Positions 25,734 through 35,290 of a stretch of 44,361 bases of DNA are shown one piece after another. Position numbers and translations under genes: made by a program. Origin of the DNA: an uncultured Gammaproteobacteria bacterium. Lineage in GTDB: Bacteria; Pseudomonadota; Gammaproteobacteria; SZUA-229. The notes under the pieces are model-generated. The model did no database searches. It saw only the letters and a list, made by a program, of their open reading frames with translations, and was not told the origin of the DNA. Where the stretch lies: positions 1 through 44,361 of the forward strand of contig CAJXZZ010000015.1 in the NCBI GenBank assembly GCA_913065105.1, given 5' to 3'. Within the stretch, counting starts at the first letter, position 1; each line of letters starts with the position of its first letter.

Positions 25734-27239
25734 CTATTCAGTAGGTGGTGGCGTAATGTATTTTTGCATGCCTTCTAAACGTTGCTCTGTAATTGAACCC
25801 TGCTCTTTAGATTTCACGGTAAGTGCTACAATGTAGTCAGCTTCTTTCTGGAAATGCTTGTTGAGTTCATCCTCGTACACTGCCACCTCAAAATGATTCT
25901 TGCGTAGATCCACAACATAGTCATTGAACTTATTCTTCATGTACAGCCTGAGTGCAAGCCTGCTTGTCTGTGGGTCATCGAAGTTCTGATATTGCGCATC
26001 TTTCACATCCAGTACTTTGACCAGATGCCAGCCGGCAGGTGATTCGACAGGTTCGCCAATGACCTCGGGTTCAAGGTTGAAGGTGAAGTCATCCAGTTCA
26101 TCAAAACCGCTACCCTGCCCAACCCAGCCCAATTCACCCAATGTACGTTTTGCATTAGGATCTAACGAGTACTGTTGCGCTGCCTGGAACATAGTAATCT
26201 TGCCGCTTTCTATATCCGCCTTGATCGATTCAGCTTCTTCTTTGGTCTTAACCACGACCATCTGTACCTTACGAGTCTCCGGTACGCTAACCTTATCCAT
26301 GTTATCGACGAAGAAGGTCTTAAGTTCATCATCAGATGGCTTCCAGCTATCGATCAATTTAGCGCGGTGAACATTGATCAGGTGTGTCTTGCGATACTCA
26401 GCAGTACGTTTAACGAATTCAGCATCCTTATCCATTCCAGCAGCTATCGCCTTGTCCACCATCAATCTATTATCGATATACTCCTGTAGTCGCATCAGAC
26501 GTTCTTCATCATTATCGACATAAAATTCGGCCAGTGAGGCACGATAATCAGCGCCCCGCATCTGTACCTGTACATCACTCCAGGTGATGCGTTTGCCTGC
26601 TAAGGTCGCAACGATATCAGCATCAGAACGTCCAGCATCAGAGTTAGTGCTCAGTACATCTTCATTAACAGTTATCTCGGTACCGGCACGCAGACGTTCA
26701 CGCATGCTGTCCCTCAGTTGCGTGAATCTCTGCTTACGGATCATGGCTTCAATGGCAAGTTTTGAATCATCATTCAACTCACCTTCCGGGTTGATATTCG
26801 AATTATAATACGCGATAACTTCCTCTTCGCTGACAGGAATATCTCCGATCAGAACCTTTGACTTATACATGGTCGCCAGCACGGCATCCTCAAATTTTTT
26901 CATATCTGAGACGTATACCGTCAGTTTATCTGTACCTTTTTCCTTCGCGTCCAGATACACCAGGTTCGCACTGATCACTTTATCGAGCAGGGTTATCATG
27001 ACCTTGTTACGCTTAGGCGTACCTAGTGCAGGTATCGACAGACCAACCATCGCTGAGCTATTCAGCATGGTATTGAGCTGACTGAAAGTAATTACCTCAT
27101 CGCCAACCTGTGCAATAACACCTTCTGCTTTGACAGCCTGTTGACTGGTTTTGTCTGATGGTGCTTCATTACTACAGCTCCCTAATAATAAAGATATAAA
27201 CAGGACGGATAAAAGTTTAGAAAAAAATTGATACTGCAT
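25734..27239 (-). CDS. PpiC-type peptidyl-prolyl isomerase lipoprotein (SurA-like foldase)
   Basis: 501 residues from the ATG at 27239, which has GGGAA about eight bases upstream; a TTG at 27254 is the alternative. Lipobox LLGSC with Cys22. Layout is SurA-like: helical N-terminal chaperone part (about 40-280), parvulin domain (about 295-400; SVPETRKVQMVVVKT, AKRTLGELGWVGQGSGFDELDDF, SPAGWHLVKVLDV), helical tail. It lies downstream of the giant nonaheme cytochrome on the same strand, with a terminator between. It may be a foldase for exported cytochromes; that is inference from context. Confidence 0.88.
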   Translation of the reverse strand: MQYQFFSKLLSVLFISLLLGSCSNEAPSDKTSQQAVKAEGVIAQVGDEVITFSQLNTMLNSSAMVGLSIPALGTPKRNKVMITLLDKVISANLVYLDAKEKGTDKLTVYVSDMKKFEDAVLATMYKSKVLIGDIPVSEEEVIAYYNSNINPEGELNDDSKLAIEAMIRKQRFTQLRDSMRERLRAGTEITVNEDVLSTNSDAGRSDADIVATLAGKRITWSDVQVQMRGADYRASLAEFYVDNDEERLMRLQEYIDNRLMVDKAIAAGMDKDAEFVKRTAEYRKTHLINVHRAKLIDSWKPSDDELKTFFVDNMDKVSVPETRKVQMVVVKTKEEAESIKADIESGKITMFQAAQQYSLDPNAKRTLGELGWVGQGSGFDELDDFTFNLEPEVIGEPVESPAGWHLVKVLDVKDAQYQNFDDPQTSRLALRLYMKNKFNDYVVDLRKNHFEVAVYEDELNKHFQKEADYIVALTVKSKEQGSITEQRLEGMQKYITPPPTE

Positions 27240-27334
27240 AATAGAATTTCCCAACGTAAATTAGCATGTATTATTTGTTAAGCATAAAGGATTACATAAA
27301 AAACAAAAATGCTCTATAGCAGTCCAGAGCTGAT

Positions 27335-27366
27335 AAAAAATGGAGGGGAAGTCGCCTTTCCCTCCT
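27335..27366 (-). terminator. Rho-independent terminator after the giant cytochrome gene
   Basis: On the minus strand a 9-bp G-C-rich stem (arms at 27357-27365 and 27342-27350, one G-U pair) is followed by a T run, seen as AAAAAA at 27335-27340 on plus. It separates the cytochrome gene from the isomerase gene, which then needs its own promoter or read-through. Confidence 0.82.
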
Positions 27367-27421
27367 CTAGTTTTAGTAGTAATACAAGCAGGGACTCCAT
27401 TCCCTGCCACATATTATCGAC

Positions 27422-30400
27422 TTACCAGCCGCAGGTAGTTCCGGTCCGGTCTTGAGACACATAGGCCCAAACCAGCTCGGCAACACGTCCTTTGGTCAGA
27501 TGTTCCTTCCAGTCCTTATCGTTACAGGAAACTTCGTTGTACTCATCTCCATGACAGCCTTGACATGCTGTGTCCCGTGGATTTTCAAATGCAGGATCAC
27601 CGATAACATGGCCCAACAGTTCTATCTCAACCTTGTCCATGGTCAGACGAGAAGTACGGCCTTTATCCGCATGTTCCATCCATTCCTCTTCATTAGCTGA
27701 GACCTCATCAGCCTCATCACCATGACAGTTCTGACAAACACCACCGTTTTGCAGTGGGCTGGCTTCTTCTGTATAGGTATGCATCCACTCGACTGCACGA
27801 TCGAAGTTACCACTGACACGCTGACCTTTGTACTCAAGATCATCAACCCATCTGGGTATACCGTCATTGCCAGCCTCATGACAGGTACCACACTTGAGCG
27901 GACCGTGTGAACCATCTTCATTCAATGCAGCCGCCTGAGCATAACTCGTAGTATCGATATTCGGAGTTACCGGATACAGACCATGGATCGACTCATGACA
28001 ACCCTGGCAGCTGATGTTCTGATGACCTTTTGAGTAACGCATCAGACTCGCTTTACGTGGATAGTTGAATGGAGGATAAGCATTGATGTTACCGCTCTGC
28101 TCAACAAATGGCGCTGAGTGACAGTCCGCACAGTGTGGCTCACCGGGTGATAACCAGTGGTCACGACCGTCGGTGGCAGCTGACATCGGTACAGGGACCG
28201 CTACTGAACCAGCAGGTAAAGTAGCCTGTGCTGCAGCAACACAATCCGGTGTAGTACAGAAGTCCATCGCATTCACACTGAAGTCACCATCGCCGTCCAC
28301 TGTTCCACAGATATGAAAAGCGGGTCCACCCTCAGCGCTACAGTCAATCAGACCGCTACCACCGCCTGTTGAGCAGGCTGCCGCACTGGTGGTATTAACC
28401 TCAACAGTTGCCACAGCGCCATCGTGTGCAGGATCAATGGCCCCTCCAAAGTAACCCGCAACATAGTTACACAGACCAGGGTCTGTATCCCAGATGGCAT
28501 GGGTAAAGTCACCCAGCGGGTTACCCTCAGTAGGATCTAACCAGGCAATTGCCTGCGCCTCGGTAGTACCCACAGCCGCAGCAACTGCTGCCAGTGTGGG
28601 TTCACCACGTGGATTATTCAGACCAACACCATGCACCAGGCTTTCCATATTCTCAGCTTTCCACATTTCTTGACCTAACTGGTTATGACAGTTAGTACAC
28701 CAGATGCCATTACCGTCATTGGCAACATTGTCTGCCAGGTACTGACCGACTGCATTCAGGTGCTCAGGCGTCTCAGCACCATCGGTATCTTTACCCGGAT
28801 TAGAATGCACATCGCGACCGACGAAACAACCACCGTTTGCACCACGGTTGTCGCCATTGGCGTACTTGTTGCCACCTGCCAGTGTAATTGGATAGCCATT
28901 CATATCACCATCGGAACGATGCGCAGGATGACAACCCTGACAACCACCATCACGACCCAGTGAGTCAGCAAACGCAATCGGCCCACCAGTGCTTTCACCA
29001 CGGTGATTATTATGGATCGCTTCGGTGATCGGTTTGATCAGTGTTCCTGTAAGACATGGTTCTGTTCCAAGCTCACTGCCCGCACCACATTCAGCTGACT
29101 TGACCGCCGCGATCACGTTATCAGCATGACAACGCTGACAGATCACAGACTCATGACCCAGACGGGTGTTCTGTGGTGCTTCACCCGTAACATCTGTACC
29201 CGGGTAATTCGCTGCAAAGCTGGTGCCGTGCTGAATATCATGACCGTTCAACATACTTACCGCCGCACTCTTCAGACGTGAATACCAGTCTGAATCGCCT
29301 GCACCAGTATCGATGTCATAGTACGCGTTCCAGTAGTTATACTCTGCCTGCACCATCGCATACTGTGCTGGATCACTGTTCGGACTGTTGATTACCATCA
29401 GCTGGCCACCACCCTCATTGGCCGCATTATCAATCATGGTGCCGTCAATAGGATTCGAGTGACAACGCTCACAGTTTGGAATATCAATCGGTGCGGTACC
29501 AAATCCGATCACCGGATCGCCTTTACTATCTAAAGTCGCACTACCTTTTCCACTCGGTCCGTCTGGATCATAGTCATACATCTGCGCTTTCATCGCCACG
29601 AATGGACGCACTGAATCTTCGTTCAACAATCCAGGATCACCAAAGAAGTCAACACTGTCCTCAAACGGGGTCAGTGGTAGACCAAGGGCTTCCCAGATAT
29701 CGGGAGAGGTCAGCATAATCGGCAAGTTTTCCAGCACTTTCATCTGGGTAAATACAACCGTGCCTTTGTCACCAGAGAAGGTCAGTACGTTACCGTTAGA
29801 GAAACCACCGCAATCATTAGCAACCGTTGGGTTAGCTGGATCACCATTTTGTGTCACCGGCCCCAATGGATGCAGCGCTGCACCACAGTCTTCAGGATAA
29901 ACAACGTGGCCGTTCACACCAAGACGGATCTTGTCTTTTTCCAGTGATGTACCAGTTGAATTATCGCCTTCCAGATTTTCATAGAAGTACAGATGGTTCC
30001 ATACCGCATTCTGGTAGTTATCAGCCGCATCATCGGTATCACCATCACCCTTTACCACACCCTGTGCACCGTTGTAAGAACCAACAGTGACCTTGCCTGT
30101 TATTGGATCAACCTCCGCTGAATCAAACGTGGTATTCCAGGACATCAGTGAGTTACCTTCGGCGGCACTGATCAATGTACTGCTCTGTGCTTTACCACGG
30201 CCATCGTTACGTGGCTGAGCATCATGCCAGTATTCCAGCACGTATTTCTTGAAATTGCCCTGTGAATCTACAGCCTTATCACGTACCACAGTTTCACGAC
30301 CTAACGCATCCAGCCCCACTTTCGGATCACCTGCCAACAGTTCGGGGAAATCAGCGCCGTCAGTGCCTTCCGGTTTTACGACCTGTGCCAAAATAGAATT

Positions 30401-30946
30401 GTATGCTGGCAAGACACAGCAGTAAGCAAACTCGAAACCGGTACAGTGCATACCGAGCTCGTAGTTCATCATGATCTTGAAATCTGTCTGGTCAGCAAAA
30501 CCGCCACCACCCGGTGGGGGTGTACCGCCGCCATCATCACAATCGGAAGGGGCATTCTCTACTGATTTTTCATCCGATTTACCGTCTGACTGTTCAGCAC
30601 GAACTCGACAGGGAATTGATGAAGGTGAATATTGACGAACTCGCCAGCTGTCGCCATCGACCTCATCGGTACCGACTAATGCACCAGTATCAGCATTGGT
30701 AACAGTTACATCTTTACGATCACTGCCTTTACCATCAACCTCGATGCGGTTTCGCTCAGAATTCCATTTTGCATTATCGATCTTGAATTTGGTGCTTCCT
30801 CCACCCCAATCACCCCTATCACCTCTATCACCTCTATCACGGGCATAAGCACTAGTCGATATTGCACATATAAGAATGAGCGGAACTACAAGTATGGCAA
30901 CTGCCACTACTATTCGAGATAACTGTTTAAAAAGACCTGTGATCAT
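27422..30946 (-). CDS. Giant nonaheme c-type cytochrome, exported
   Basis: 1174 residues from the ATG at 30946 (GAGGGAG upstream); a longer frame to 30991 is less likely because the signal sequence follows 30946. Signal peptide about 10-35 (ending SAYA|RD), a DRG-repeat tract, a small beta domain, a proline-glycine linker near 145, then a heme-free half with MHCTGFEFAYCC near 167. Nine CxxCH heme sites sit between about 490 and 1130: CERCH, CQRCH, CQGCH, CTNCH, CADCH, CQGCH, CGTCH, CQNCH, CQGCH. The last two head a duplicated unit (HGDE..EVS.N...W.EH..KGR). Size and export suggest periplasmic or outer-surface electron transfer. I do not recognise a characterised homologue. A sigma54 promoter candidate lies upstream. 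Confidence 0.9.
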   Translation of the reverse strand: MITGLFKQLSRIVVAVAILVVPLILICAISTSAYARDRGDRGDRGDWGGGSTKFKIDNAKWNSERNRIEVDGKGSDRKDVTVTNADTGALVGTDEVDGDSWRVRQYSPSSIPCRVRAEQSDGKSDEKSVENAPSDCDDGGGTPPPGGGGFADQTDFKIMMNYELGMHCTGFEFAYCCVLPAYNSILAQVVKPEGTDGADFPELLAGDPKVGLDALGRETVVRDKAVDSQGNFKKYVLEYWHDAQPRNDGRGKAQSSTLISAAEGNSLMSWNTTFDSAEVDPITGKVTVGSYNGAQGVVKGDGDTDDAADNYQNAVWNHLYFYENLEGDNSTGTSLEKDKIRLGVNGHVVYPEDCGAALHPLGPVTQNGDPANPTVANDCGGFSNGNVLTFSGDKGTVVFTQMKVLENLPIMLTSPDIWEALGLPLTPFEDSVDFFGDPGLLNEDSVRPFVAMKAQMYDYDPDGPSGKGSATLDSKGDPVIGFGTAPIDIPNCERCHSNPIDGTMIDNAANEGGGQLMVINSPNSDPAQYAMVQAEYNYWNAYYDIDTGAGDSDWYSRLKSAAVSMLNGHDIQHGTSFAANYPGTDVTGEAPQNTRLGHESVICQRCHADNVIAAVKSAECGAGSELGTEPCLTGTLIKPITEAIHNNHRGESTGGPIAFADSLGRDGGCQGCHPAHRSDGDMNGYPITLAGGNKYANGDNRGANGGCFVGRDVHSNPGKDTDGAETPEHLNAVGQYLADNVANDGNGIWCTNCHNQLGQEMWKAENMESLVHGVGLNNPRGEPTLAAVAAAVGTTEAQAIAWLDPTEGNPLGDFTHAIWDTDPGLCNYVAGYFGGAIDPAHDGAVATVEVNTTSAAACSTGGGSGLIDCSAEGGPAFHICGTVDGDGDFSVNAMDFCTTPDCVAAAQATLPAGSVAVPVPMSAATDGRDHWLSPGEPHCADCHSAPFVEQSGNINAYPPFNYPRKASLMRYSKGHQNISCQGCHESIHGLYPVTPNIDTTSYAQAAALNEDGSHGPLKCGTCHEAGNDGIPRWVDDLEYKGQRVSGNFDRAVEWMHTYTEEASPLQNGGVCQNCHGDEADEVSANEEEWMEHADKGRTSRLTMDKVEIELLGHVIGDPAFENPRDTACQGCHGDEYNEVSCNDKDWKEHLTKGRVAELVWAYVSQDRTGTTCGW
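30809..30840. repeat. 9-bp tandem repeat encoding Asp-Arg-Gly units
   Basis: ATCACCTCT units (first one ATCACCCCT) repeat about 3.5 times, giving DRGDRGDRGD just after the signal peptide of the giant cytochrome. Nearly identical units suggest recent slippage. Confidence 0.85.
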
Positions 30947-31068
30947 GGTCTCATCTCCCTCAGATTTTGTTTCATTTATTGCCGAGAACACCCGTTGAAT
31001 TTTTCATTCTGATGTACTTCACGCTGATTATTATTTCGGTAAGGCAAAGTATACCGATAACCACCAAA

Positions 31069-31085
31069 TGCATTTAACATGCCAA
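31069..31085 (-). promoter_or_regulatory. Sigma54 (-24/-12) promoter of the giant cytochrome gene
   Basis: Read on minus: TTGGCATGTTAAATGCA. GG and GC are exactly 10 bases apart and it fits TTGGCACG-N4-TTGCA with two mismatches. Transcription would start near 31059, about 113 bases before the chosen start codon. A sigma54 activator is encoded 7 kb away. Confidence 0.68.
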
Positions 31086-31170
31086 AAGCAACTATGACTG
31101 TAAGGTGCTGTTTACAATAAACGTTAAGAATATAAGCAGATTATTATTAAATTATAGACATGACTGATTG

Positions 31171-31188
31171 TGTCACTTGACCATGACA
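31171..31188. promoter_or_regulatory. Inverted repeat TGTCA-N8-TGACA, possible enhancer site
   Basis: Lies about 90-105 bases upstream of the -24 element of the sigma54 promoter, where activator sites are usually found. Half sites match those of the repeat at 24392-24413, but there the spacer is 6 rather than 8, so the link is weak. Confidence 0.35.
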
Positions 31189-31259
31189 GAGTGGCATTAT
31201 GACTGCCAACAATGGCATGCTGAGGGGGGGGGTGATTTACTACCAAAACCTAGAAGAGT

Positions 31260-31298
31260 GAACAGATTGTTCGTTTGATGAGCATGACAGATGGTTGA
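31260..31298 (+). pseudogene. moaA: moaA 3'-end fragment (13 codons)
   Basis: Reads EQIVRLMSMTDG followed by TGA, against EQVVRLMSMTGG and stop at the end of moaA (22903). The DNA is also close to the gene, including TTGATGAGCATGAC. Nothing upstream of it resembles moaA. It is a relic of a moaA copy, lying on one side of the kbl-tdh-aminotransferase block, with a second relic on the other side. Confidence 0.75.
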
Positions 31299-31340
31299 TC
31301 AGGAAACCGACCTTTTACAAACCATCATCCCAGCAACGCA

Positions 31341-32534
31341 CTACCCCGTCAATTCAGCATAGGTCTCAGCAAAAGCGGTTATTGCTGTGTCCAGGTCCTG
31401 TTTGGTATGCGCCGCTGAAATCTGGGTGCGGATTCTTGCCTTGCCTTTAGCTACCACCGGAAAGAAAAAACCGACCGCATAGACACCGCGTTCGAGTAAC
31501 TTTTGCGACATCTTCTGCGCCAGTTGCGCCTCACCCAGCATCACCGGCACGATCGGATGCTCACCCGCAGCCACGGCAAACCCAGCCGCCTGCATTCCTT
31601 TTCTGAAGTAGCGCGTATTTTCCTCAAGCTTATCTCGCAGCTCTGTAGAACTTGTCAGCATGTCTAACACTTTGATGCTAGCAGCACAGATCGCGGGCGC
31701 CACCGTATTAGAAAATAGATAAGGTCGAGAGCGCTGGCGTAACATGTCGATAATCTCTTTACGCCCGGAGGTGTAACCACCCGAAGCACCACCCAGGGCT
31801 TTGCCAAAAGTACCGGTAATGATATCGACCCGATCCATGACACCACAGTACTCGTGGATGCCGCGGCCGGTCTTACCCATGAAACCAACTGCGTGACAGT
31901 CATCATGGTGCACCATGGCATCATACTTATCGGCCAGATCACAGATCTTATCGAGTTGCGCGATGGTGCCATCCATCGAGAACACTCCATCCGTGGTGAT
32001 TAAGATGCGGCGTGCACCGGTCGCTTTGGCTTCTTCCAGTCGGGCTTCGAGATCCGCCATATCATTATTTTTATAACGATAACGTGCCGCCTTACACAGA
32101 CGCACACCGTCGATAATCGATGCATGATTTAACTCATCAGAAATTACTGCATCTTCATTATTCAAGATGGTTTCAAACAGTCCGGTGTTAGCATCAAAAC
32201 AGGCTGCATATAAAATAGTATCTTCCATAGAAAGAAAGTTCGTTACCTTATCTTCCAGAGTTTTATGAATACTCTGTGTACCGCAGATAAAACGCACCGA
32301 CGACAGACCAAAACCCCACTGATCATAACTGTCTTTTGCTGCCTGTATAACCTCAGGATTATTGGCCAGTCCCAGGTAATTATTGGCACACATATTAATC
32401 ACCTCGCTACCATCAGCAAGGGTAATATCATTACTCTGCTGCGAAGCGATAATACGTTCTGTCTTCCATAAACCGGCCTGTTTTATTTCAGCCAGATCTT
32501 TCGTCAGACTTTCTTTTGCACTTTTAAAACTCAT
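31341..32534 (-). CDS. kbl: 2-amino-3-ketobutyrate CoA ligase (glycine C-acetyltransferase)
   Basis: 397 residues, the usual length. PLP enzyme that splits 2-amino-3-ketobutyrate with CoA into glycine and acetyl-CoA. Typical blocks: [54 protein letters not shown], and the PLP lysine in [13 protein letters not shown]. It follows tdh on the same strand with a 74-base gap, so the two catalyse consecutive steps of threonine breakdown. Confidence 0.97.
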   Translation of the reverse strand: MSFKSAKESLTKDLAEIKQAGLWKTERIIASQQSNDITLADGSEVINMCANNYLGLANNPEVIQAAKDSYDQWGFGLSSVRFICGTQSIHKTLEDKVTNFLSMEDTILYAACFDANTGLFETILNNEDAVISDELNHASIIDGVRLCKAARYRYKNNDMADLEARLEEAKATGARRILITTDGVFSMDGTIAQLDKICDLADKYDAMVHHDDCHAVGFMGKTGRGIHEYCGVMDRVDIITGTFGKALGGASGGYTSGRKEIIDMLRQRSRPYLFSNTVAPAICAASIKVLDMLTSSTELRDKLEENTRYFRKGMQAAGFAVAAGEHPIVPVMLGEAQLAQKMSQKLLERGVYAVGFFFPVVAKGKARIRTQISAAHTKQDLDTAITAFAETYAELTG

Positions 32535-32608
32535 GATTCACTCTTTATGTGTTGTTGCACTCTGCCATTGCTAATAATTAATTCAAAGAAAGAAAAACTG
32601 TTTTATAT

Positions 32609-33655
32609 TTATTCATCAAGCCAATTAAGAATAACTTTACCCGACTGTCCCGAACACATCACATCAAACCCTTTCTGGAAATCGGTATAGTGATAATGGT
32701 GGGTGATGATTTTTTCCAGTGGAAGACCACTCTGCACCATCATCGTACCCTTGTACCAGGTTTCAAAAATTTCACGGCCATAGATGCCCTTGATAAACAG
32801 GCCTTTAAAGACCACCTGATTCCAGTCGATGCCAGTGCCATCGGGCATGATCGCAAGCATGGCAATACTGCCGCCGTTGATCATCAGACTGAGCATGGAT
32901 TTAAAGGCATGCGGTGAACCTGACATCTCCAGACCGACATCAAAACCTTCAAAGATACCCAGCTCATTCATAAACTCGCGACTGATAGGTCCATCATTAA
33001 CATTTAATGGTATGGCTTTGGGCACGATTTTTTTCACCAGGTCCAGGCGATACTGATTGATATCAGTAATCACGATATTGCGCGCACCACAATGCGCCGC
33101 CACCATCGCTGCCATAATGCCGATGGGGCCAGCGCCTGTAATCAATACATCTTCGCCGACCATGTTAAATGACAATGCAGTATGTACCGCGTTACCAAAG
33201 GGATCAAAACAGGCTAAAAGATCGGTAGACATAGGCCGGCTGGGCTTATAAACATTTTTTGCAGGGATAGCCAGGTACTCGGCAAAGGCACCGGTGCGGT
33301 TTACGCCGACGCCGATCGTGTTCGGACAGAGGTGACGCCGACCGGCCAGGCAATTGCGGCAGCGTTCGCAGACAATGTGTCCTTCACCAGAAACGATGTC
33401 ACCGATGTCCAGACCCGTGACATTAGAACCCATCTCAGCGATCTCTCCCGCAAACTCATGACCGATAGTCATCGGTACTGGAATCGTCTTCTGTGCCCAT
33501 TCATCCCAGTTATAGATGTGTACATCTGTGCCACATATAGCCGTTTTATGAATTTTAATCAGAACATCATTGTTGCCCACCTCTGGTATGGCAACATCTT
33601 CCATCCACAAACCTTTCTTGGCGTGACTTTTTACCAATGCTTTCATTTTTTTCAT
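32609..33655 (-). CDS. tdh: L-threonine 3-dehydrogenase
   Basis: 348 residues. Zinc-dependent dehydrogenase oxidising threonine to 2-amino-3-ketobutyrate with NAD. Catalytic zinc region [15 protein letters not shown] and GHEFAGEI; structural zinc site with four cysteines in [15 protein letters not shown]; nucleotide-binding [10 protein letters not shown]. Start could also be the ATG three codons on (MKALVKS). First gene of the tdh-kbl pair. Gene order is the reverse of E. coli kbl-tdh. Confidence 0.97.
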   Translation of the reverse strand: MKKMKALVKSHAKKGLWMEDVAIPEVGNNDVLIKIHKTAICGTDVHIYNWDEWAQKTIPVPMTIGHEFAGEIAEMGSNVTGLDIGDIVSGEGHIVCERCRNCLAGRRHLCPNTIGVGVNRTGAFAEYLAIPAKNVYKPSRPMSTDLLACFDPFGNAVHTALSFNMVGEDVLITGAGPIGIMAAMVAAHCGARNIVITDINQYRLDLVKKIVPKAIPLNVNDGPISREFMNELGIFEGFDVGLEMSGSPHAFKSMLSLMINGGSIAMLAIMPDGTGIDWNQVVFKGLFIKGIYGREIFETWYKGTMMVQSGLPLEKIITHHYHYTDFQKGFDVMCSGQSGKVILNWLDE

Positions 33656-33930
33656 AATATACTAACCGTATAACAGCCTGATGATTAAGGTCAAGAATAA
33701 CAAATAAAGGCGTTGAAGGGACTAAAATTCACACTAATAAGAAATCAATTTTTCTTGACGATCACCACGCAAGCAACAGTTTATTTGTATATACTGAACT
33801 CTCTGTTAAATAGTTTTTGTTGAATAAAATATAAAATGAAGTCTTACTACAGCAGCTGTTTCTTTATACTTAGCAGTAACATACTGCTTCGTTTACATAC
33901 CATCATTACGATTTCACCTCTAGACAATCA

Positions 33931-35109
33931 ATGACTTTTATAACTGATATTGTTTCCAAAAATGTTCACCAAACTCAGGTCTCGGCCATCAAAGACATGG
34001 CCATGCTCAGCGCCAAAATTAAAGGTGCCACATCTCTCACCTGGGGGCTACCCTCTTTTCGCACTCCAGAATATATCCGCCAGGGCGTCAAACAATATCT
34101 TGATGAAGATATTGATGCCGGCAAATACACCTTACCCGATGGTCTTTCAGAATTGCGTGAACTGGTTGTAACAGAACACCAGGAAAAGACAGGGATCAAG
34201 GTTGACGCAGATGAAAACGTGATGATCAGTGCCGGTAATATGCAGGGTTTGAACACACTATTTCATACCATGCTCGACCCGGGTGATGAGATCATCCTGA
34301 CCGACCCGTGTTTTGCATCACACATCCAGCAGATTAATTTATTCTCCGGCAAAGCTGTTTACTGGCCACTGGATGAAGACAATAACTGGGCACTGGACAT
34401 AGACCTGTTACCCGATCTGATCACCGACAAAACACAGGCTATCGTTCTCGTCAGCCCATCAAATCCTACTGGAAAAATATTTTCCGAAGATGAATTAATC
34501 CGCGTCGGTAAAATCGCCAAACAACACGATATATTAATAATTATTGATGATCCGTATAGTGAATTTGTTTATGACAACAGCAGCAAATATTTCAATCTGG
34601 CCAGCGTTGAAGAATTAAAAGAGCACATTGTTTACCTGTATTCATTTTCAAAATCTTATGCCATGAGCGGCTGGCGACTGTCCTATATGGTAATGCCTGC
34701 CGAATTAAAACGCGAGGCACTTAAAGTGCACGATGCAACGATGATCTGCGCGCCGCGCATTTCCCAATTGGCAGGTATCGTTGCTTTGAGCCAGCCATCA
34801 AACCATAAACAGGAATTTGAAACTATCCTGAAGAGTCGCAGAGAATTAATCTGCCAGAGACTCGACAATGTGCCAGATGTTTTTTCTAATCAGATACCTG
34901 AAGGTGCGTATTATGTTTTTCCAAAAATAATCGCAGCACATACAAGTTCGAAAGAATTTGCAATCGATTTACTCAACAAGGCAAAGGTCGCCGTCACCCC
35001 AGGCAGTGCGTTTGGGCCCTCGGGAGAACATCATGTGAGGATGGCATATTGTGTCGATGAAGACACGATAAATCTGGCATTTGATCGGATTGAAGATTTT
35101 TTCAGATGA
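33931..35109 (+). CDS. Class I/II pyridoxal-phosphate aminotransferase
   Basis: 392 residues of aspartate-aminotransferase fold type I. Visible features: LTWGLPSFRTPEYI near the N-terminus, VSPSNPTGKIFS, IIDDPYSEFVY, and the PLP lysine in YSFSKSYAMSGWRLSY. C-terminal EGAYYVFPKI and PGSAFGPSGEHHVRMAY complete the family pattern. Substrate cannot be assigned. Divergent from tdh across 275 bases in which I found no convincing promoter, although the stretch before 33870 is AT-rich. A GC-rich hairpin follows at 35229. Confidence 0.9.
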   Translation: MTFITDIVSKNVHQTQVSAIKDMAMLSAKIKGATSLTWGLPSFRTPEYIRQGVKQYLDEDIDAGKYTLPDGLSELRELVVTEHQEKTGIKVDADENVMISAGNMQGLNTLFHTMLDPGDEIILTDPCFASHIQQINLFSGKAVYWPLDEDNNWALDIDLLPDLITDKTQAIVLVSPSNPTGKIFSEDELIRVGKIAKQHDILIIIDDPYSEFVYDNSSKYFNLASVEELKEHIVYLYSFSKSYAMSGWRLSYMVMPAELKREALKVHDATMICAPRISQLAGIVALSQPSNHKQEFETILKSRRELICQRLDNVPDVFSNQIPEGAYYVFPKIIAAHTSSKEFAIDLLNKAKVAVTPGSAFGPSGEHHVRMAYCVDEDTINLAFDRIEDFFR

Positions 35110-35228
35110 GCATAAAGCTACCGGTCCTATCTAAGCCTGTTGCAGGACATCCATCACTGGTATATATCTTTGCCTTCGTGATAACTATTTAAATTAATAA
35201 AGAATATATATAGAGTTTCACTAAAACA

Positions 35229-35247
35229 GGCCCCGCAGTGCGGGGCC
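35229..35247 (+). terminator. GC-rich hairpin after the aminotransferase gene
   Basis: GGCCCCGC, loop AGT, GCGGGGCC. The stem is very stable but there is no T run, so termination strength is uncertain. Confidence 0.55.
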
Positions 35248-35290
35248 ATTACTATTAATCACGCTTCAGTATTAACTAATTGGTTTCAAT

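Larger units (their letters stand above)
30947..31259. other. Regulatory intergenic region upstream of the giant cytochrome
   Basis: No protein gene is visible. The region holds a 68-base leader, the sigma54 promoter candidate (31069-31085), an AT-rich stretch (31100-31160), an inverted repeat with TGTCA/TGACA half sites (31171-31188), a palindromic TGGCA-N7-TGCCA (31192-31208) and a run of nine G (31224-31232). Confidence 0.6.

Noticed and set aside
30806-30841. RGD motifs as integrin-type adhesion sites
   Set aside because: They result from a 9-bp simple repeat; nothing else suggests host adhesion.
31192-31208. Additional GG-N10-GC elements on both strands
   Set aside because: They arise from a TGGCA-N7-TGCCA palindrome, the -12 halves are poor, and no gene follows on the plus strand.
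31224-31232. Run of nine G as a phase-variation switch
   Set aside because: It is intergenic, well upstream of the cytochrome promoter, and not in any coding frame.
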